DNA of 64,000 bases from Stercorarius parasiticus. Lineage: Eukaryota > Chordata > Aves > Charadriiformes > Stercorariidae. The notes beneath the pieces were generated by a model, which saw only the letters and a list, made by a program, of their open reading frames with translations, had not been told where the DNA came from and did no database searches. Below, one piece after another: positions 1 to 14,257 of this stretch. The position numbers and the translations under genes are program-made. Location: assembly GCA_013396915.1 (NCBI GenBank), contig VWZL01001346.1, forward strand, positions 62,090 to 126,089. Direction: 5' to 3'. Position 1 is the stretch's first letter. Every line of letters starts with the position of its first letter.

Positions 1-3000
1 CAAATACGAAAAATCTGTGGAGCACGGAGACATGAAAAGGCCAGAGGAGAAGAAGGTGACTAAAATAAAACCACAGATACACAAGTCACCACTGAAACTT
101 GATAGCAGAGACAAACTTATCTTTGAGGGAAGGGAAACTTCCTCCAAGAACGAACTCACTCCTTACCAGAGTGCGAGGTGAGACCCAGCTGCCTTTTTAA
201 ATATCCTACTGAACAGCTAATAGCTGCAAAGCCCAAAGGCAAAGCGACCAACACAGAAGACGACTGCTTGGCAAACACTGATGGAACAGACATCATCAGC
301 AAAAGTGGCGGAAATCAGTGCTGTGAATCTAGAACTGCCTGCCTACAATCCATGACAGCAGCACATCACATATGGACGGATTGAGGGGGATTAATGTTTG
401 CTTTTTTAAAACCTGGGAAATGATATGCTGAGATCCCTATTAAGAGGACATTAGGATTGCAAATTCAACCACTGAACAGTGGGAACCATCATTATCAGCG
501 CACTGTGGGTCCACTCATGTGATCACAGGTTTATTTTCTCTATGGAAATAAAGTGGCTTCCACACTCCATGAGCATGACCAGCTTGGTCTAGAGAGAAAG
601 CAGTATCATGTACAATCTAATCATGTAACACATGAGGATACAGGTCCTGTGATGGAGAAGGCCACGACTGCACAAATAGGAACAATGCTCTGACAGTCAA
701 GCCAGCCAACTCCTGTCCTTGAGATCCAACATGCATTTACCTTGCATTTACCACAGAGTTTTTTGCAATGCATAGCAAAATTCCTCATATAGTTGTGTTC
801 CCTGTTTCTTAGTTGTATTATTTGAGTCCAAGGTTGCTCTGCAGGCAGAATGGCCAAGCACTTACAATTACAGTGGGACCAGCACTGTGAACACAGGCTG
901 TTATTTAACACCAGGTGTCCTGAAAAAATACAGGGTCTAAAACTGTGCAGCCAGAAAAGAAAAACTTTCTGAACCGCATTGTGTTCAACTCCCATGCATT
1001 ACAATGGAGAAAAGGCAACCATCCACTTTCCCTCAAATGAGCGCTCCAAAAAATTAAGTCCTAAAATTTTATGAAGCACTCCAATAGCATCACAATAAGG
1101 TCACTGCAGGCTGTCTTCAGAGCAAAGTTTACACAGCACATACTAACTACAACTGGAAAATGAGTAAAAAGCAAAACAGGGTCTCCTCGGCTGTATGGTG
1201 CAGCACACTCCCCTTGAAGACAATCAGATGGCATCTCAGGGAACTGAAAAGTGGCATCACACTGAATCCACATAAGGCAACTGAACGGAAGTCATGTACC
1301 TTAATCCCATTGTTCCCCCAACTTTCACAGAATCAGCCTCACAGGCAAGTAGGGCTCAAGAATTCATTTAGTATACCCTTCTGTCCAAAAGCAGTATCAA
1401 CAGAAACAGACATCTGCTCAGCAGGAAGCTGTGCCCCAGTTCCAGCTCTGCCAGATGCTGCATGCCCCACTCACAGCTGGGAAACAGTAGAGATGTCCTG
1501 TAACTGCTCCCCAAGAGACCAGCAGAGGAAGAAAAACACTACCCCTCTCAACAGCTCTGTGGGAAACATTTCATGTCTGCCTGACCTCACAAAAATTGCA
1601 GAAGAATCTACTCACTGTCCAGGGCTGCACTCTCCATCTGCGTAGCTTGCAAAATACGTTTTCCTAAAAGCCTCCAAGGCTGGAGGCTTTGTACCTTCTT
1701 CAGTCAATCTGTGCCAAGGCTGTCTTTTCCCAGGTGTTAGAACAGCCCCTGTGAGCTCCCTTTGCTTTTTACTTCTTGTCAGCGCTTAACTTCTGCAGCC
1801 TCAGTAATGTTCTTTCAGTTTCCTCCTTAGTGTGTAAAACCAGTACAGTATATTCCTATTACTGGTTTTACTATATTTGCTTTTAATACCTTGTTATGTG
1901 AAAACAATATCGTTGTGTTCGTACAACGTCTGTTTGTAGCCTCCCTTACAGTCTGTTCTGAAACACATGCAATTATTTTTTGGCCACATATGTTCAAAGG
2001 AATTCAGTCTCCTGGGACGCTCTGTCTCAGCACCTCTGCTGACATTGCAAATAGGGACTAAGCAGCAAAACTCCTTTTCTCTACCAGAAACCTCTACTCA
2101 CTACTCTCTACTGCCTGTATGGTAGCTCACGTCTCACGGCCCAGCAGAAAGCTATCAATTGGCAATAGCTTTCAGACCTTACCACCTGGGCTGGATGCAA
2201 ACCAGTGATACAGATACATGTCATCTGTCCTCCTGGATTTTTTCCCTTAAACACAGTGGAATGATGGATTTAAAGGAAAGGTCAAAAGGAGGATGGCTAA
2301 CAAGAAAAGGCAAGCTGCAATGCTCTACAACTTGAAGGGTTTAAGAGCAATTCAGAGAACTATCTTCAAGTTTCTGTGTGTAGAATCTCATCTTGGGAAG
2401 GGGTGACCCAGAGAGGCTCTTTCAATCATCAAAATTTACGATTACTCATAATCAGCATTACTTCCACATCTATTTTAACATAGCAGTTTCTTACTTCAGT
2501 ACATGGCCACCAAGATCACACGGGAAACAGTTGAAGCAAGCTTTAAACACAGCAATCGTACCACAATAGCTATAAAATGGGAAGTTGTCTTATCCCTTAG
2601 GACCTCATCTAAACGCCCAGCAGAGCAGCCTCCTCACATAGGCTTCTACTAGAGAGAGAGAGAGAGAGAGATTCCCAGATGGATAGACCACCCATCAGGT
2701 ATTCCCTCTCTGAGCTGCTCTTGTGCAGCGGTCCCTAAGATTTATTCCATGAAAACAAAGTTTTGGGGTTTATTTCATTTTTTCCAGAAGACAGATAGAT
2801 GATATTTATGTTTTCAGCTACAGCTTCTCACAAAAAGAGGTAATAAAAATCTCCCCAACCATCATTTGTAACAGGTAACAATAAAAATTAAGTTCCACAT
2901 TCAGAAACTGTACCAACTGTTGCTGAAAAATTGACTCCAAGAATGGGATATCATGGCAACTGTAACTGAGATTGATCAAAGATGCTTGTCTTTTATGGTC

Positions 3001-3849
3001 TTCATTTGCAAAGGACCGAATATAACTGGATTACCGATAATACAGTACAGCTTAGAATGTATTAATTTTCTTAGCCTGGAAAAGACTCTCAGAGTTTTTC
3101 TTGCAATTACACCGAAGTGCAAGCCAACTCTAGGGCTACAAGGGAGCAACGGTGAGGAGAAAAACAGGAACAAACCTTCAGTGGGACTTGAACTTGGGAA
3201 AATAATCCTGGCATGTTCAGAATGAGCAACACCACTTTCACCTCCTCTGATGGAAGTTCACACTGCTCAGCTCTACGAAAGCATTTGAAACAGGAGGGAG
3301 GACGGGAATCACAGCAGGATTGAGAGGGAATGTGTACTGCCTCTGATGAATGGCACAATGCCCAGGCAGCTGCTGCGCGAATGCCAAAAGTGAGACCTTC
3401 GTTGCTTCAGCTGGATCCCTCTTGAAGTTTTGAATTACAGATGGATACCTCACTTTATGGGATTCTGCTGCAACACGGCAATGCAGAGACTGCTTGCTAC
3501 ATGTGTCTTTTTCATTCTGAAATTGAAACCCTGATGGGAAACTAGCCTCTCCAGCAGTCTGGCACAGCAGCTAAAAAACGTGTTTCAGCACTTTTACACG
3601 AGACCTTGCAGGAATTAACAGTATCCCAGATCTTTGTTCCATCTTTCAAATGCAAAAAGCTACATCAATATCATAACTGACTTCAGACAGCCATTTCTTA
3701 AAAACAAAACCTGAAAAAGCTAAGGTGTGCAGAGTAACTGAAATAAAACAAATTCTTTAAAATACCGTGAACTTGGAGGGTGGTTGCTGCATTTTAAATG
3801 CAAGCCATGTAATTTTCCACAAAGTAAACACAGTAGGTAAAAGAATGAA
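1..3849. other. Unique sequence, no gene recognised
   Basis: Mixed-composition non-repetitive DNA. The longest open frames (621-995 minus, 1160-1645 plus) resemble no protein family I know, have no biased composition and are not bounded by convincing splice signals. The only simple repeat is a short GA tract at 2651. It could be intronic or intergenic. I see nothing else to name. Confidence 0.5.
2651..2671. repeat. (GA)n microsatellite
   Basis: About ten uninterrupted AG dinucleotide units in otherwise ordinary sequence. Confidence 0.9.
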
Positions 3850-4760
3850 TCACAGAATCATGTAACATCTCAAGTTGGAAGGGACCCATAAGGATCGTCA
3901 AGTCCAACTCCCTGCTCCTCGCAAGACTACCTAAAACTAAACCATATGACCAAGACCATCATCCAGACGCTCCTTGAACTCTGACAGGCTTGGCACTGTG
4001 AGCACTTCCCTGGGGAGCCTGTTCCAGTGACCAACCACCCTCTCAGCAAAGAACCTTTTCCTAATGCGCAAGCTGAACTTCCCCTGACGCAGCTTCATTC
4101 CATTTCCTCATGTCCTGTTGCTGGCCACCGGAGAGAGATAAGCACCAGGATTACACTGTCCCAGGTGGAGAATCTGGCACTTGCTCTTGTTAAATTTCAT
4201 ACAATTGGTAATTGCCCAGCTCTCTAGTCTATCCAGATCTCTCTGTAAGGCCTCTCTGCCCTCAAGGGAGTCCACAGCTCCTCCTCATTTAGCATCATCG
4301 GCAAATTTACTTAATGTACATCGATTCCTGCATCCAGATCATTTATAAAAACATTAAAGAGCACTGGCTCTAAAATTGAGCCCCGGGGAACACCACTGGT
4401 GACTGGCCACCAGCCTGATGTAACCCCATTTACTATAACCCTTTGAGCCAAATCCATCAGCCATTTGTTCATCCAGTGTGTTATGGACTTGTCTAGCTGT
4501 GTGCTGGACATTTCATCCAGAAGGATACTGTGAGGAACAGTAGCAAAAGCCTTGATAAAATAAAAAAAAAAACTGGCCTCCGTTGGCCAACTGATTTGCT
4601 TCGTCAACTAGACGGGTGACCTTGTCATAAAAGAAAATTAAGTTGGTTGAGCAGGACTTTCCCCTCATGAACCCGTGATGGCTATGACCAATGACTGTGT
4701 TGTCTTTCAATGCTTTAAGTAAATCAGATATATGTGCAAGTATAAGGCATATTTTCATCT
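3850..4760 (-). mobile_element. CR1 LINE fragment, reverse-transcriptase part plus 3' end
   Basis: Minus-strand CR1 remnant. Its 3' end lies at the low-coordinate side (tcacagaatcatg, then the conserved block around 'ttggaagggaccc'). Frames at 4311-4607 and 4513-4758 translate to recognisable CR1 ORF2 reverse transcriptase: a stretch like GFMRGKSCSTNLI, then [19 protein letters not shown], which is the RT core (the P-x-G-S motif, followed by the region just before the catalytic ADD). A run of eleven A (4562 onward on the plus strand) sits inside the RT domain and separates the two frames. Around 4145 the sequence jumps from 3' UTR-like to mid-ORF CR1, so the C-terminal RT region seems internally deleted. 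Not functional. CR1 moves by target-primed reverse transcription and is usually 5'-truncated, as here. Confidence 0.93.
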
Positions 4761-5005
4761 GTAATTACTAAAAATTCCAAGTTATGACAGCTTCTAAGAT
4801 CTAAAAATTGCCAAGCTATTAAAATATTTTCAATTAGATAAACATATTCAAGTATTCCAGGTTTGCTGTTAAATAAAGTGTAGAGTAGAACTGGGGGACG
4901 TTGCCTTTGACAGCAGCAGTATTTTCTGAGAAGCTACTGTTCTCATTCCAGCCTAATCAATTAGCTTTGTTTCATCACCACCTCACATGAAGCTGCAAGC
5001 TAAGG

Positions 5006-5027
5006 AAAAAAAAAAGGGGGGGGGGGG
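5006..5027. repeat. A10-G12 homopolymer pair
   Basis: Ten A followed directly by twelve G on the plus strand. An undetermined base lies about 25 bases further on at 5051, so this tract is a plausible cause of a sequencing or assembly break. Confidence 0.85.
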
Positions 5028-5050
5028 CGAGGGGAGATTACCTGTGTCTA

Positions 5051-5051
5051 N
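5051..5051. other. Undetermined base (possible collapsed gap)
   Basis: A single N shortly after a poly-G run. Two other single Ns in this window (34834, 54194) demonstrably hide several hundred bases, so this one may also stand for a gap of unknown length. Confidence 0.6.
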
Positions 5052-5766
5052 AACCTTGGTTTCTTCCTGTCTAAAAAAACCCCTTGATAAACAGGGATAA
5101 AGTTCTATGTTTATACTTCAACACGGTGACTAATAAATACAGTTCAACATATTATAGATACTTTGCCCTAATACTAATTTTAAATGCAAAGCACATTTTT
5201 AAAAACATTTTTTCTTTAAGCCTCCAGCAGAATTAATGTAGCCTTACGTACCCATGTAACAAATTTTTATAGTTTTAACTTATTTCCAGATTTCAAGCCA
5301 CATTCAATATTACATAATCCTAAATTAAATATTACACCGGCAAATAAGTAATTTTTGAGTTTTAACATAATACAAACCACATGGAAATTAAAATTCTCAA
5401 TCAATGGACCATTCATTATATGATGAGAAGTAGTAAAACCCATTTTCCTATTTCCCCCTCTCCCAAACAAAACTAACACCAAAGTTAACAGCAAATCTGG
5501 TTTTCCCCAGAGGATAACAACTAAACTAATAACGCAAAACAACATTAAAACCGATCATTTCCATTTTATTTAGATTATCATAAAATTGGCAATTTAAAAT
5601 TGCACTGCAAAAAAAAAAAAAGATTTTGCTTAACATGTTTTGGACTTTTGCACCTCTTTAATATAGTAGAATGAAAAAGTTTGGTTTTCACTGTTTTCTG
5701 AAAATGGACAATTCAGCTGTGGACCTATAGTTCTTCCACCCTTAAAGTTTTCACAGAATTCAAAAA

Positions 5767-5788
5767 GGGGGGGTGGGGGGGTGGGGTG
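5767..5788 (+). repeat. G-rich tract, possible G-quadruplex
   Basis: G-runs of 7, 7 and 4 separated by single T residues. The long runs can each supply more than one G-triplet, so four triplets with very short loops are available. Quadruplex folding is inferred from this pattern only. Confidence 0.6.
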
Positions 5789-8700
5789 TCTTTAAGTAAT
5801 AATTTATTTCCAAATTAAAGTAATTTGAAAGATGTGATGCCACTGCTCTCCAATTACTGAAAAGATCTTTTGATGTTTAACCAGATCTGAGTTTCTATTG
5901 TTATGGGTGGGGAAAATAAGGAAATAATCTTCCAAGCTTTCTTTAAGCAGCAGAGATGAGAGAAAAAACCTGAGGCAGCTCATTTCTCCTTCTTTATAGG
6001 TTACTCTACTATAGCTCACTCTATTGAAATTGTCAAGCTTTTTACAGTTCGTTCACTTGTTTTAACAAAGTTGGAAGAAAATTTATCTTAGAAAAATCCA
6101 GCACAGTTCCACAAGCACCTTTAAGTTCACACACCTAATTCAAATCACCTCAAGACAAGTAAATTCCTGTCTTTCACTGTAGCTATTGCTGACTAGTAGT
6201 TTTCTGGAAGGCTGGGATAACAGAGCATCAGTATATCTATATCAACGCCCCTCAGTCCTGGCAAATACTAGAGGTAAATAGCTTAGGTTTATTTTTAAAA
6301 AGAAGCTTAGAATGCTCAGAATTAGAAACACAAGAAATAAAACTAGAGGTCTAATGTGAATCGGAAAAAAAAAGATACATCTATCACAACTGAAACTAAG
6401 TATTTGAGCTCTTATTGAAAATTTCTAGAATGATTGGGACTTGGTTTGCCAGTGTCATGCTGATCTGGAAAGAGCTGCTAGTAAATAGCGTCAGCTATTT
6501 CTCTATTACTCCTCCCCCATTGCACTTTTTTCCATTTCTCTTTCAATGTTGATGGTGAATGAGAAACAGTTGAAGGGGCAACTACTTGTGATGCATTGTA
6601 GACTATAGTTAACACTGTGTTTGTACTCGGGGTCTTTACGTAAGGGGGTTGGTCGGGGAGTCAAGGAGTAGTAGCACAAAATGGCTATAACACCAAGCGA
6701 CCATCCACCCTTCCCTCCACCTCCCCCTTTCCCCTCCAGCTCCATTTGCTTCTGCCTGGGACAACATCAAACCCAGCCTTATACAAGGGCCACACAGCTG
6801 TAGCATACTAATAGGTAACCAATGGGGATTATGACCTAGTGAGACACAGCACTGAACAAGGAAGGACTCCTGAGTGATGAGTGCTACTTCTCAATTTGAC
6901 GCAGGCTTGACACACACATGGCTTGAAATGGGCCATCTCTCAACATCATTTCTTTGCCCTGTCTACCGACTGTCCAAGCTCTTTAGCTCACGGCTACCTT
7001 TTCAGGCTGTTCTTTACAGCAGATGTAACTTGGTGGGGGTTTTTTTTGGTTAGGGGTTGATTTTTTTTCTTAAGTGTTTCTCATTGTTTACTAATATTTT
7101 TCATCTGGACTGTCAGATAAAGCCAAATACTTTGCTGGTAAACCCAACCTGTTTGCAAGGGTGAGGACAACAGAACACACCGCTTCTGTGCCAATAGCCT
7201 GTCAATGGTTCCCCAAGTTCTTCTGTCCCCTTCAGGCCTCACAAAGCCCATGCCTAAGTGGACAGACAAGCTCTCCTAGAGTCCAGAAGATAGTCTGGAT
7301 TCCTACAGCACAAACAGGCCCTCAGAGATGGTCCCATTGACATCCATACAAGAAGCTGGTTTCCAGAAAGGGCACAGTCAAGCAGACAGTCTTGGATTCA
7401 ACTTCAAGGTGTAGGTACTCAGACCCAAGTGCTAACCACCAGGTATATCACTATGATACTATGTGTATACACAAGACCTAGTAACTTCGGACTTCTGAGC
7501 ATCGCTGTACCAAAAATAATGATTCCCCTCCCCCCAGTCATTGATTATAAATAATTACAGCAGATTTAGCAGTCAGTCAGTTCAGATCAGACTACTGCCC
7601 ATACTCTTAGATAGTCAATATGAAAAGTTAATGGCAACAGAGATCCCACCAAATTTTAACATTTGTACGGGGGACTGTTTCATCATGTAAGGACACTTTA
7701 AAAAAAAGGGGGTTAAAACAATACGATTTCTCCACCAAGAGCGACTTCCAATTCCAGTGTTATGTTCTATGACTTGACAGCGTTTCATCTGCTTTTGCGG
7801 GGATTTTCTTTTCTTTTTTTTTTTTTTAAATACAGTAGCATAGCTTCATTTTAAACAATAGACTTAAGTAACATTCAGTCATTCATTTTCTTAAATGGTG
7901 ATGCATCGTCAGCAGCCTATAATTATTTTAGTGTATGAACGTGGTAGAACAGAATAAAAGTCTTAAATTTATGCAATGTTACAGCACCTTTGGCATAAAT
8001 GATATGCTCTAGATATTTTGCATGATAATTCAACCTGTACAAAACCTGCCAGCTCTTGAAAATGCCTTGTATTATAGACTACCCAGTAGATTTGTTACAT
8101 TTATAATATTCCTATCAGCCAGTACTATGCAATTTAATTCAATATAAATTATCACAATAAAAAAATAAGATCCAATTAAGTTCAAACTGCCAGCCAACCA
8201 GAGCAAAAAGATCTTACCTCAGAGCAGCTAACACTTGTAGTTCTTACTATTGTGTCATATTTCTTGCATATCCTTGCCCACCTGTTGTAGTCTCACTTCT
8301 AGAAAGTATACAGTTACAATACATTTCTCTTTACACATAGGCATCTAACCCTCAAGGCTGAATATTGAGACTAGAAAACCTAAAAATCCTGAAATTGCCA
8401 AGGTGGTGTTTGTAAGAAGACCGTGACTTTCCAAGCTCAGGACTTCCACTGGTTACAGGTATCCCACTCTTTCAATGAAGAAAGATCTACCCTCAACTAA
8501 GGCATGTGATAAGGCTTTCATCCAGCTCAGGCACTCAACTATGGAGAAAAAGAAAAATCCTCATATGCTTAGAGTACAGATAACACGCAGCTTTCTACAC
8601 TCATGCTCCAACTACAGTCCTAAGACAAGCCAGCATGCTCCTACACCACAGCTAAAAGCTGGCACATCAACAGAACTCTCTCAAACCAAGCCATAACCCA

Positions 8701-11700
8701 TTTTGTTCTTGCCCCAGCACAGTGCTGTAGAAGGACCTGACTGACTCACGCAGCCATCCTTAAGAGGATTGAAAAGTCACAAAAAGACATCAGATAATAT
8801 CCATGATGAATGTGAACTACCTAGCACTTCCCAGATGTTCTATCAAGTTTTTGAAACTGGATAACAAATAGATGATTTGGGGGTTTTGAGAGAAATTAAC
8901 CAGTAAGAACGGCAAACAGGAACTCTTCAGATAAACAAAGAAACCTCAAATCCCAAGCTTAATGAGGATTGGTAGTGGGTCCAAACTAAGAATACTGACT
9001 AACTTTTGAAATTTGCTTGCTTAAAGTTCTGAAATTAATATTTAAGGTCAATTTGTAAAACTGTTGATTATCCGTAACTTTGTTAAAATATCTTTTAATA
9101 TAAAAAAAATGGTAATATATTCAAGTCTGTATTTTTTAAGTGGAAAAGTTTGAAAATGTTGGCCTAAACATAGCTCTATTGACAGAGTTCATTATCTCAT
9201 GTATTTTGAATCAAAAGAAACTATGAGGAGTAACTTTGGGAATCAGACAAAAAAGTAGAAATGAGACTAAATGTATTTGTCCAATTGTCTTGAAGGAGAA
9301 GAAAGTTTTAAATTCAATCTTAAGATTAAATTATCTTATATACTCAATAACAGTTTTGCATTTTTTTCTAGTTAAACTGGACTTCGGTCTTTTTTCTTGA
9401 TACACAAAATGTAACAGAATTTTTGACACTGACTTTTGTGGATGAAAACTTTAGAATTGGAAAAAAAAGTTTTTGTCTGAGATTCAAGCACAAAACCTTA
9501 GAAAAACAAGAAAGAAACAAAGAAACAATCACTGCAATAACTCTATTTTGAGATTAAAACCTAGAAATAAAAATTTCCCTTAATATATGCAAAGATAAAG
9601 TGACACTACGTACCTTCAAAACAAGGTAAGAAGGGCATATTTCAACATATGCTCCTTTAGCCAAATGGCACTGATCAATCATCATACCCTCAGTTGGTTA
9701 TTCTCAGAGGTATACTAACACTCAAAATAAAGAAGGCACTAAAGTTCCTGAGAGCAACAGGAAACCCAGAAGAGTAAGAAATTTTAGACAGAGTTATTTA
9801 CAGATATTTTCCTGTGAGAAAAGAATGTTAAGAATGTAGCTTGAACACTTACAAATCCACTAGAATATTGGTCTGCCTGGTATAGTCAGCAGGTTTGGAG
9901 GGGGATTCAGTGGGACTGGAAATTCAAACTTGAGCTTGTAATCAGAAAAATCCTACTTTAGAAATTTGAACCAGCAGCTAGAGACATGTAATATAATATA
10001 GAACTCTCCTAAAAAGGTACCCAGCTAAAAGGATCTTATACTGTGTATGTGAAGTCTATGACTATTTAGCTAACTAAAAAAAATACAACAAAACAAAAAA
10101 AAAGTGCCAATGACACTGAAGCTCTTTATTATTCTGCAGGGACCTATTCATAAGTGAGTGACATGAACAAAATTTGCATTTCCTTTCTTTTCTTTCCTTG
10201 GGAATGGTGCTACAGATCACATGTGCAATTCCTCCATTAGGATGTTTACAGAGCAGAAGTTAAACTGAAATAAATTTCCATCTGAAATAGTCTATTTTAT
10301 TCTATTCTATTCTAAAGATACACTCATGGAAAATTAATTAGAACAACTTAATTTTAAAAGGAGATTATTCAAAATGTTTATTCAGATTGTTTATGAAACA
10401 ATTATTCAGAATGCTTAGGCAACACTTTAAATGAAGTGGTTACTAGTTACCAATGTTTTACTGTCAAGTAGGAAGGCAGGTGCAGTGGGATTCTATGGGA
10501 GATCCAGTCCATATCCTGCAAATACCCAGGAATTTAATTGTTAACTTTAGAAATGAGAAGTTCAGTACAATGCAGGAAGCCCAGAACTAACTGCTTCCCT
10601 GAACACACGCAAGACCAATTTTGTATTATTCTCCCAAGACACCTTCACACCCCTCAGGAACATCACTATATAGTGCTGATTTTCCAGAGTACCTGTGGCT
10701 CTTCAGAGAACACTGACAAATACACCACACTACACAGAAGCTACTATGTGGTTCACCCAAGGACCAGCTCACGTATAAGTCTAAACTGACTTCTTGGAGG
10801 AAAAAAAAGATAGTTTATTTACTAAACTACCAAATAAATAATGACAATGAAGGAACAGATTTGGGGATTATTAGGGAATATTTATTTGGCAGGAGAAAGC
10901 AGATAGGACTTGATGAGACTTGTAAAAGAGAAGTCCATAAAAAACATTGTTAACAGAACGCACCAGTTAAGTCCCCATCCCCAAAGCAAGTTGCCAATCA
11001 GTTTTCAACACCTGTTTTCAGACCAGTGCCCGCAGAGTTTAAATGCATTGTTGAAGTGATCTCCCCACAACCTCTAGGTTGAGAAACACAAGGGGAAAAT
11101 GCACTTTCAGGATTGCTTACTGTGAACACTGGCCATACCAGTTGCAATTTTCAACCGACAGCATTCAACACCCGGTGGAAGAGGGCTGAGCGTTCTGTCC
11201 TGAATGGAGCATATCAAAATCACGTGGTCAACAAGTCGCAGACAGCTGAAGAAAGCAGGTCCCTCTTGACTTAGTAAAAGCAAGGTTCCTCCCTGTTTCT
11301 TAGTACAAGTAAGAAACAGAAAGGTCCATCCAGGATAGTCACAAAGCCATATTTATTTATAAAAAGTTGCATTTTCCTTAACTCAAAATGTGCTAAGCGT
11401 TACTCAGGTACTGGGAAACAACACCTGCAGCCCTCAGGGCTTCCTAGAATCAAATAAGGATTTCCATCTAGGATCTCTTTGACTTACAGGATCAAAGGTA
11501 AGCATCAAAAGCAGTCATTTGAAGTGTTCATTTCAGCCTTTATATCAGCAAACACTCTGCAGTGTAGGACATCCTTCCTGAATAATTAAAACACAGAAAG
11601 GACTCAATATAGTCTTCATCAGTAGGGAATTACAAGAGCCCTGAAGTGGAGGAACACTCTCTTAAACTATACACAATGAAGCCACACTGCATCCAACAAA

Positions 11701-11815
11701 CACTCTTTCTCCCTAGGTCACCTGGCAAGATCCTGCTTTCACTCTGAAGTACCGAAGTAAATGAGAATTTCATGAAGCTGTATTTGCCTCTACCACCTTC
11801 TCCTCTTGACAAGTC

Positions 11816-12525
11816 TGTAGATGATACAAAACCAAGAAGAGTGGCTGATACACATTTGATGATGTGCCATTATTCACAAAGACCTTGACAGGCTGGAGAA
11901 ATGGACTACCAGGCACCTCATGAAAACTGACACAGGGAAATGCAGTCTTGCACATGAAGAGGAATAACCAGTATATTGCTGGGGGCAGACCGTCTGGAAA
12001 GCAGTTTTGCAGAAACAAACTTAGGGGTCCTGGTAGACAATGGGTTGAACATGACCAAGCAACATGCCCTTGAAGCAAAGAAGGCCAACGGCATCCAGGG
12101 CTATATTAAGAGCAACATCACCTGCAGGAAAAGGATGGTGACCATTCCCCTCTACTCAGCACTGGTGAGGCTGCACCTGGAGTACTATGTCATGTGCTGG
12201 GGTCCCCAGTACAAGACAGATATGGACATAGCGAAGCGGCTCCAGTGAAGGGCCACAAAGACAATTAAGGGACTGGAACATCCTCCATATGAGATGCTGA
12301 GAGATTCTGACTAATGTAAGAAAAAACTTATTTTATTCTAAGAGTGATCAAACACTGGCACAGATTGCTCAAAAAGCTTGTGGAATGTCCATTCTTGGAG
12401 ACAGTAAAAACCTAACTGGATGCAGACCTGGGTAGCCTGCTCTAGCTGACTGTGCTTTAAGCAAGGGGATTGGACTAAAGGATCTCCAGAGGTCTTTTCC
12501 AACCTCACTGATTCTGTGATGAACC
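11816..12525 (+). mobile_element. CR1 LINE fragment (RT C-terminal region to 3' end)
   Basis: Plus-strand CR1. It begins in the region after the RT catalytic site ('ctgtagatgatacaaaacc', the equivalent of the usual 'gcagatgacaccaaact') and ends with the CR1 3' block and 'ctgattctgtgatg' near 12522. The frame at 11976-12248 reads NLGVLVDNGLNMTKQHA and then SALVRLHLEYYVMCWGPQY, the characteristic conserved CR1 ORF2 segment. A large part between about 12300 and 12340 is missing relative to fuller copies. Diverged and dead. Confidence 0.92.
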
Positions 12526-14203
12526 CCAGAACCAATACCAATGTCCCACACTGCACTTTGGCAAACCTTCAGCTTTGCAGCTCCTGCCCTCAGGACAGTA
12601 TCCTAAGCCTACGCATTATACAAGTAACATTGCAAAGGGAGCTGCATCCTCTATCTCTTTGCAAATGATTTAATGAAACAAACATGTCAGAAGAGAGAAA
12701 AATATCTGGAATTGTCAGTGTTGTGCAAATACCCTTACCACTTTTCAAGAAGGAAGAATATAACATGACAGACCTAGTCAGAAGTATTTTTCTTTAAACC
12801 GTCTTAGATTGCACAAAGTAAGGTCATATTTGCACAACAGAATTCACAATATGCATCCAGCGTAGAAAAGAGCCAATATACAATGGCATGTAACACAACA
12901 CAGACGCTTTCAATGCTCATGTGTGCAAAGAGCACAGAAGCTCTACATCAGTGATCAGAGATGCCCCATGACTTCATTTTATACATCCAAGGCAACGTAC
13001 TCTCTTTTGGCACATAGATACACACATGTAGGCTACACATGCAGGTATATACCAAGGTGCCTCCCACCAATTATGACTGAAAGGCCTATTCTGTACCCTA
13101 GAATGAGGTTCTCCTCCCCAGTGGTTTAGTAAGTTAAATCTACAGGCATTGTCCTAAGACTTTTAATTTATGTTGCAGATAGTCCCTCCACCCAGGTATT
13201 ATACATATTTTTAAAAAATCTAAACACTATGCCTGAGGAAGTAAATAAGACCTGGGTTAAGAGAACCAGAGGGAACTAGTCATTGGGGCACAAATGGGGC
13301 AAAGGAGTGCTACAGTTAACACTTATTTTACGCCATTTAACAGGACCTGCAGTTCCTACTGCACATGTGAAAAACCTAATGGCTTGCTCCAGATCTCTAC
13401 TACCCACAAATGATTCACTAAGAATTGTGTCGATCTGAAGGACAAGACAGCAAGGTACAAATAAGTTAGAACTCCAAGATGATTCTTAGGTCCAAATTAA
13501 GATGCACTGCCAGGCTTGCAGCAGTCCAGCAAAGACTCCGTAATTGCAGGAGACTGTAAGGAAAGAGCAAGGGCGTTGCCAGAGTTTTGTTGGGAAGCCA
13601 AGATAAGTGCAAAATGGATATGAGGCAGAAACGAAGACAGTGAGCAGAAAGAACTTCACAAAAGCACTTGATTCAAAACACACATGCTTACACAAACCTA
13701 AAAATCAGCTGGCAAAAAAACCCCAAACAGATAGATAAAGAATACTAAAAGGGGCGTGGCTTCACACCTGCAAATCATTTTTTAGGATAAGCCATCGAAT
13801 ATATGATGCAACCGTGACGACCAATGAGTGACATGGCACTAAAACTGCCAAAAGGAATAAGTATGCTGGCATCCAGTGTTAAATCAGATACTGATAAGGC
13901 TAATTGCAGGGCAAAGGCATTTGAAAAGCAGAGAATGGGAACAAAAGGGCTTAACTATTTTCTGCCAGCAAGTCTGCAAATCTTACATTTTGATATTTCT
14001 GCATCTTATCTGTGCTTCTTAGCAAGGAATTCAGCCTTTCAGCAGTCAAAGGTGTAAGTACTGCTTTGGCTGCAGATCACCTAACACTAATACACATGCA
14101 AAGCACACAAATGATACCGCCCTTAGCACAGAAGGGGCTGTGGTGCTAATGGGAAATGTGGTATTTGGAGACAATGATGAAATTCTAACAGCTGTGGCAG
14201 ACT

Positions 14204-14257
14204 GGAGGGCAGAGAGAGAAAAAAAAGAGAGAGAGAAAGGGGGCAGAGAGGGGGGAC
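14204..14257. repeat. Purine-rich (GA)n/(A)n/(G)n tract
   Basis: About 50 bases that are nearly all purine on the plus strand, mixing AG repeats, an A-run and G-runs. It is a low-complexity tract. Confidence 0.8.

Larger units (their letters stand above)
4770..11815. other. AT-rich unique sequence without recognisable gene
   Basis: About 7 kb of AT-rich sequence with many stops in all frames. It holds a homopolymer pair and an undetermined base (5006-5051), a G-rich tract (5767), a poly-T run (about 7815) and a short TTCTA run (about 10300). A canonical AATAAA lies on the minus strand near 5566, followed on that strand by GT-rich sequence. It could be a polyadenylation site, but hexamers this common prove little. 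No CR1 is visible here. Confidence 0.45.

Noticed and set aside
1160..1645. 161-codon open frame on the plus strand
   Set aside because: No recognisable domain, motif or splice context, and unbiased composition. One such frame is expected by chance in 64 kb.
5042..5066. Minus-strand 25-base segment with a poly-T acceptor and GTAATC donor around the N at 5051
   Set aside because: Contains the undetermined base, so length and frame are unknowable; too short to support an exon.
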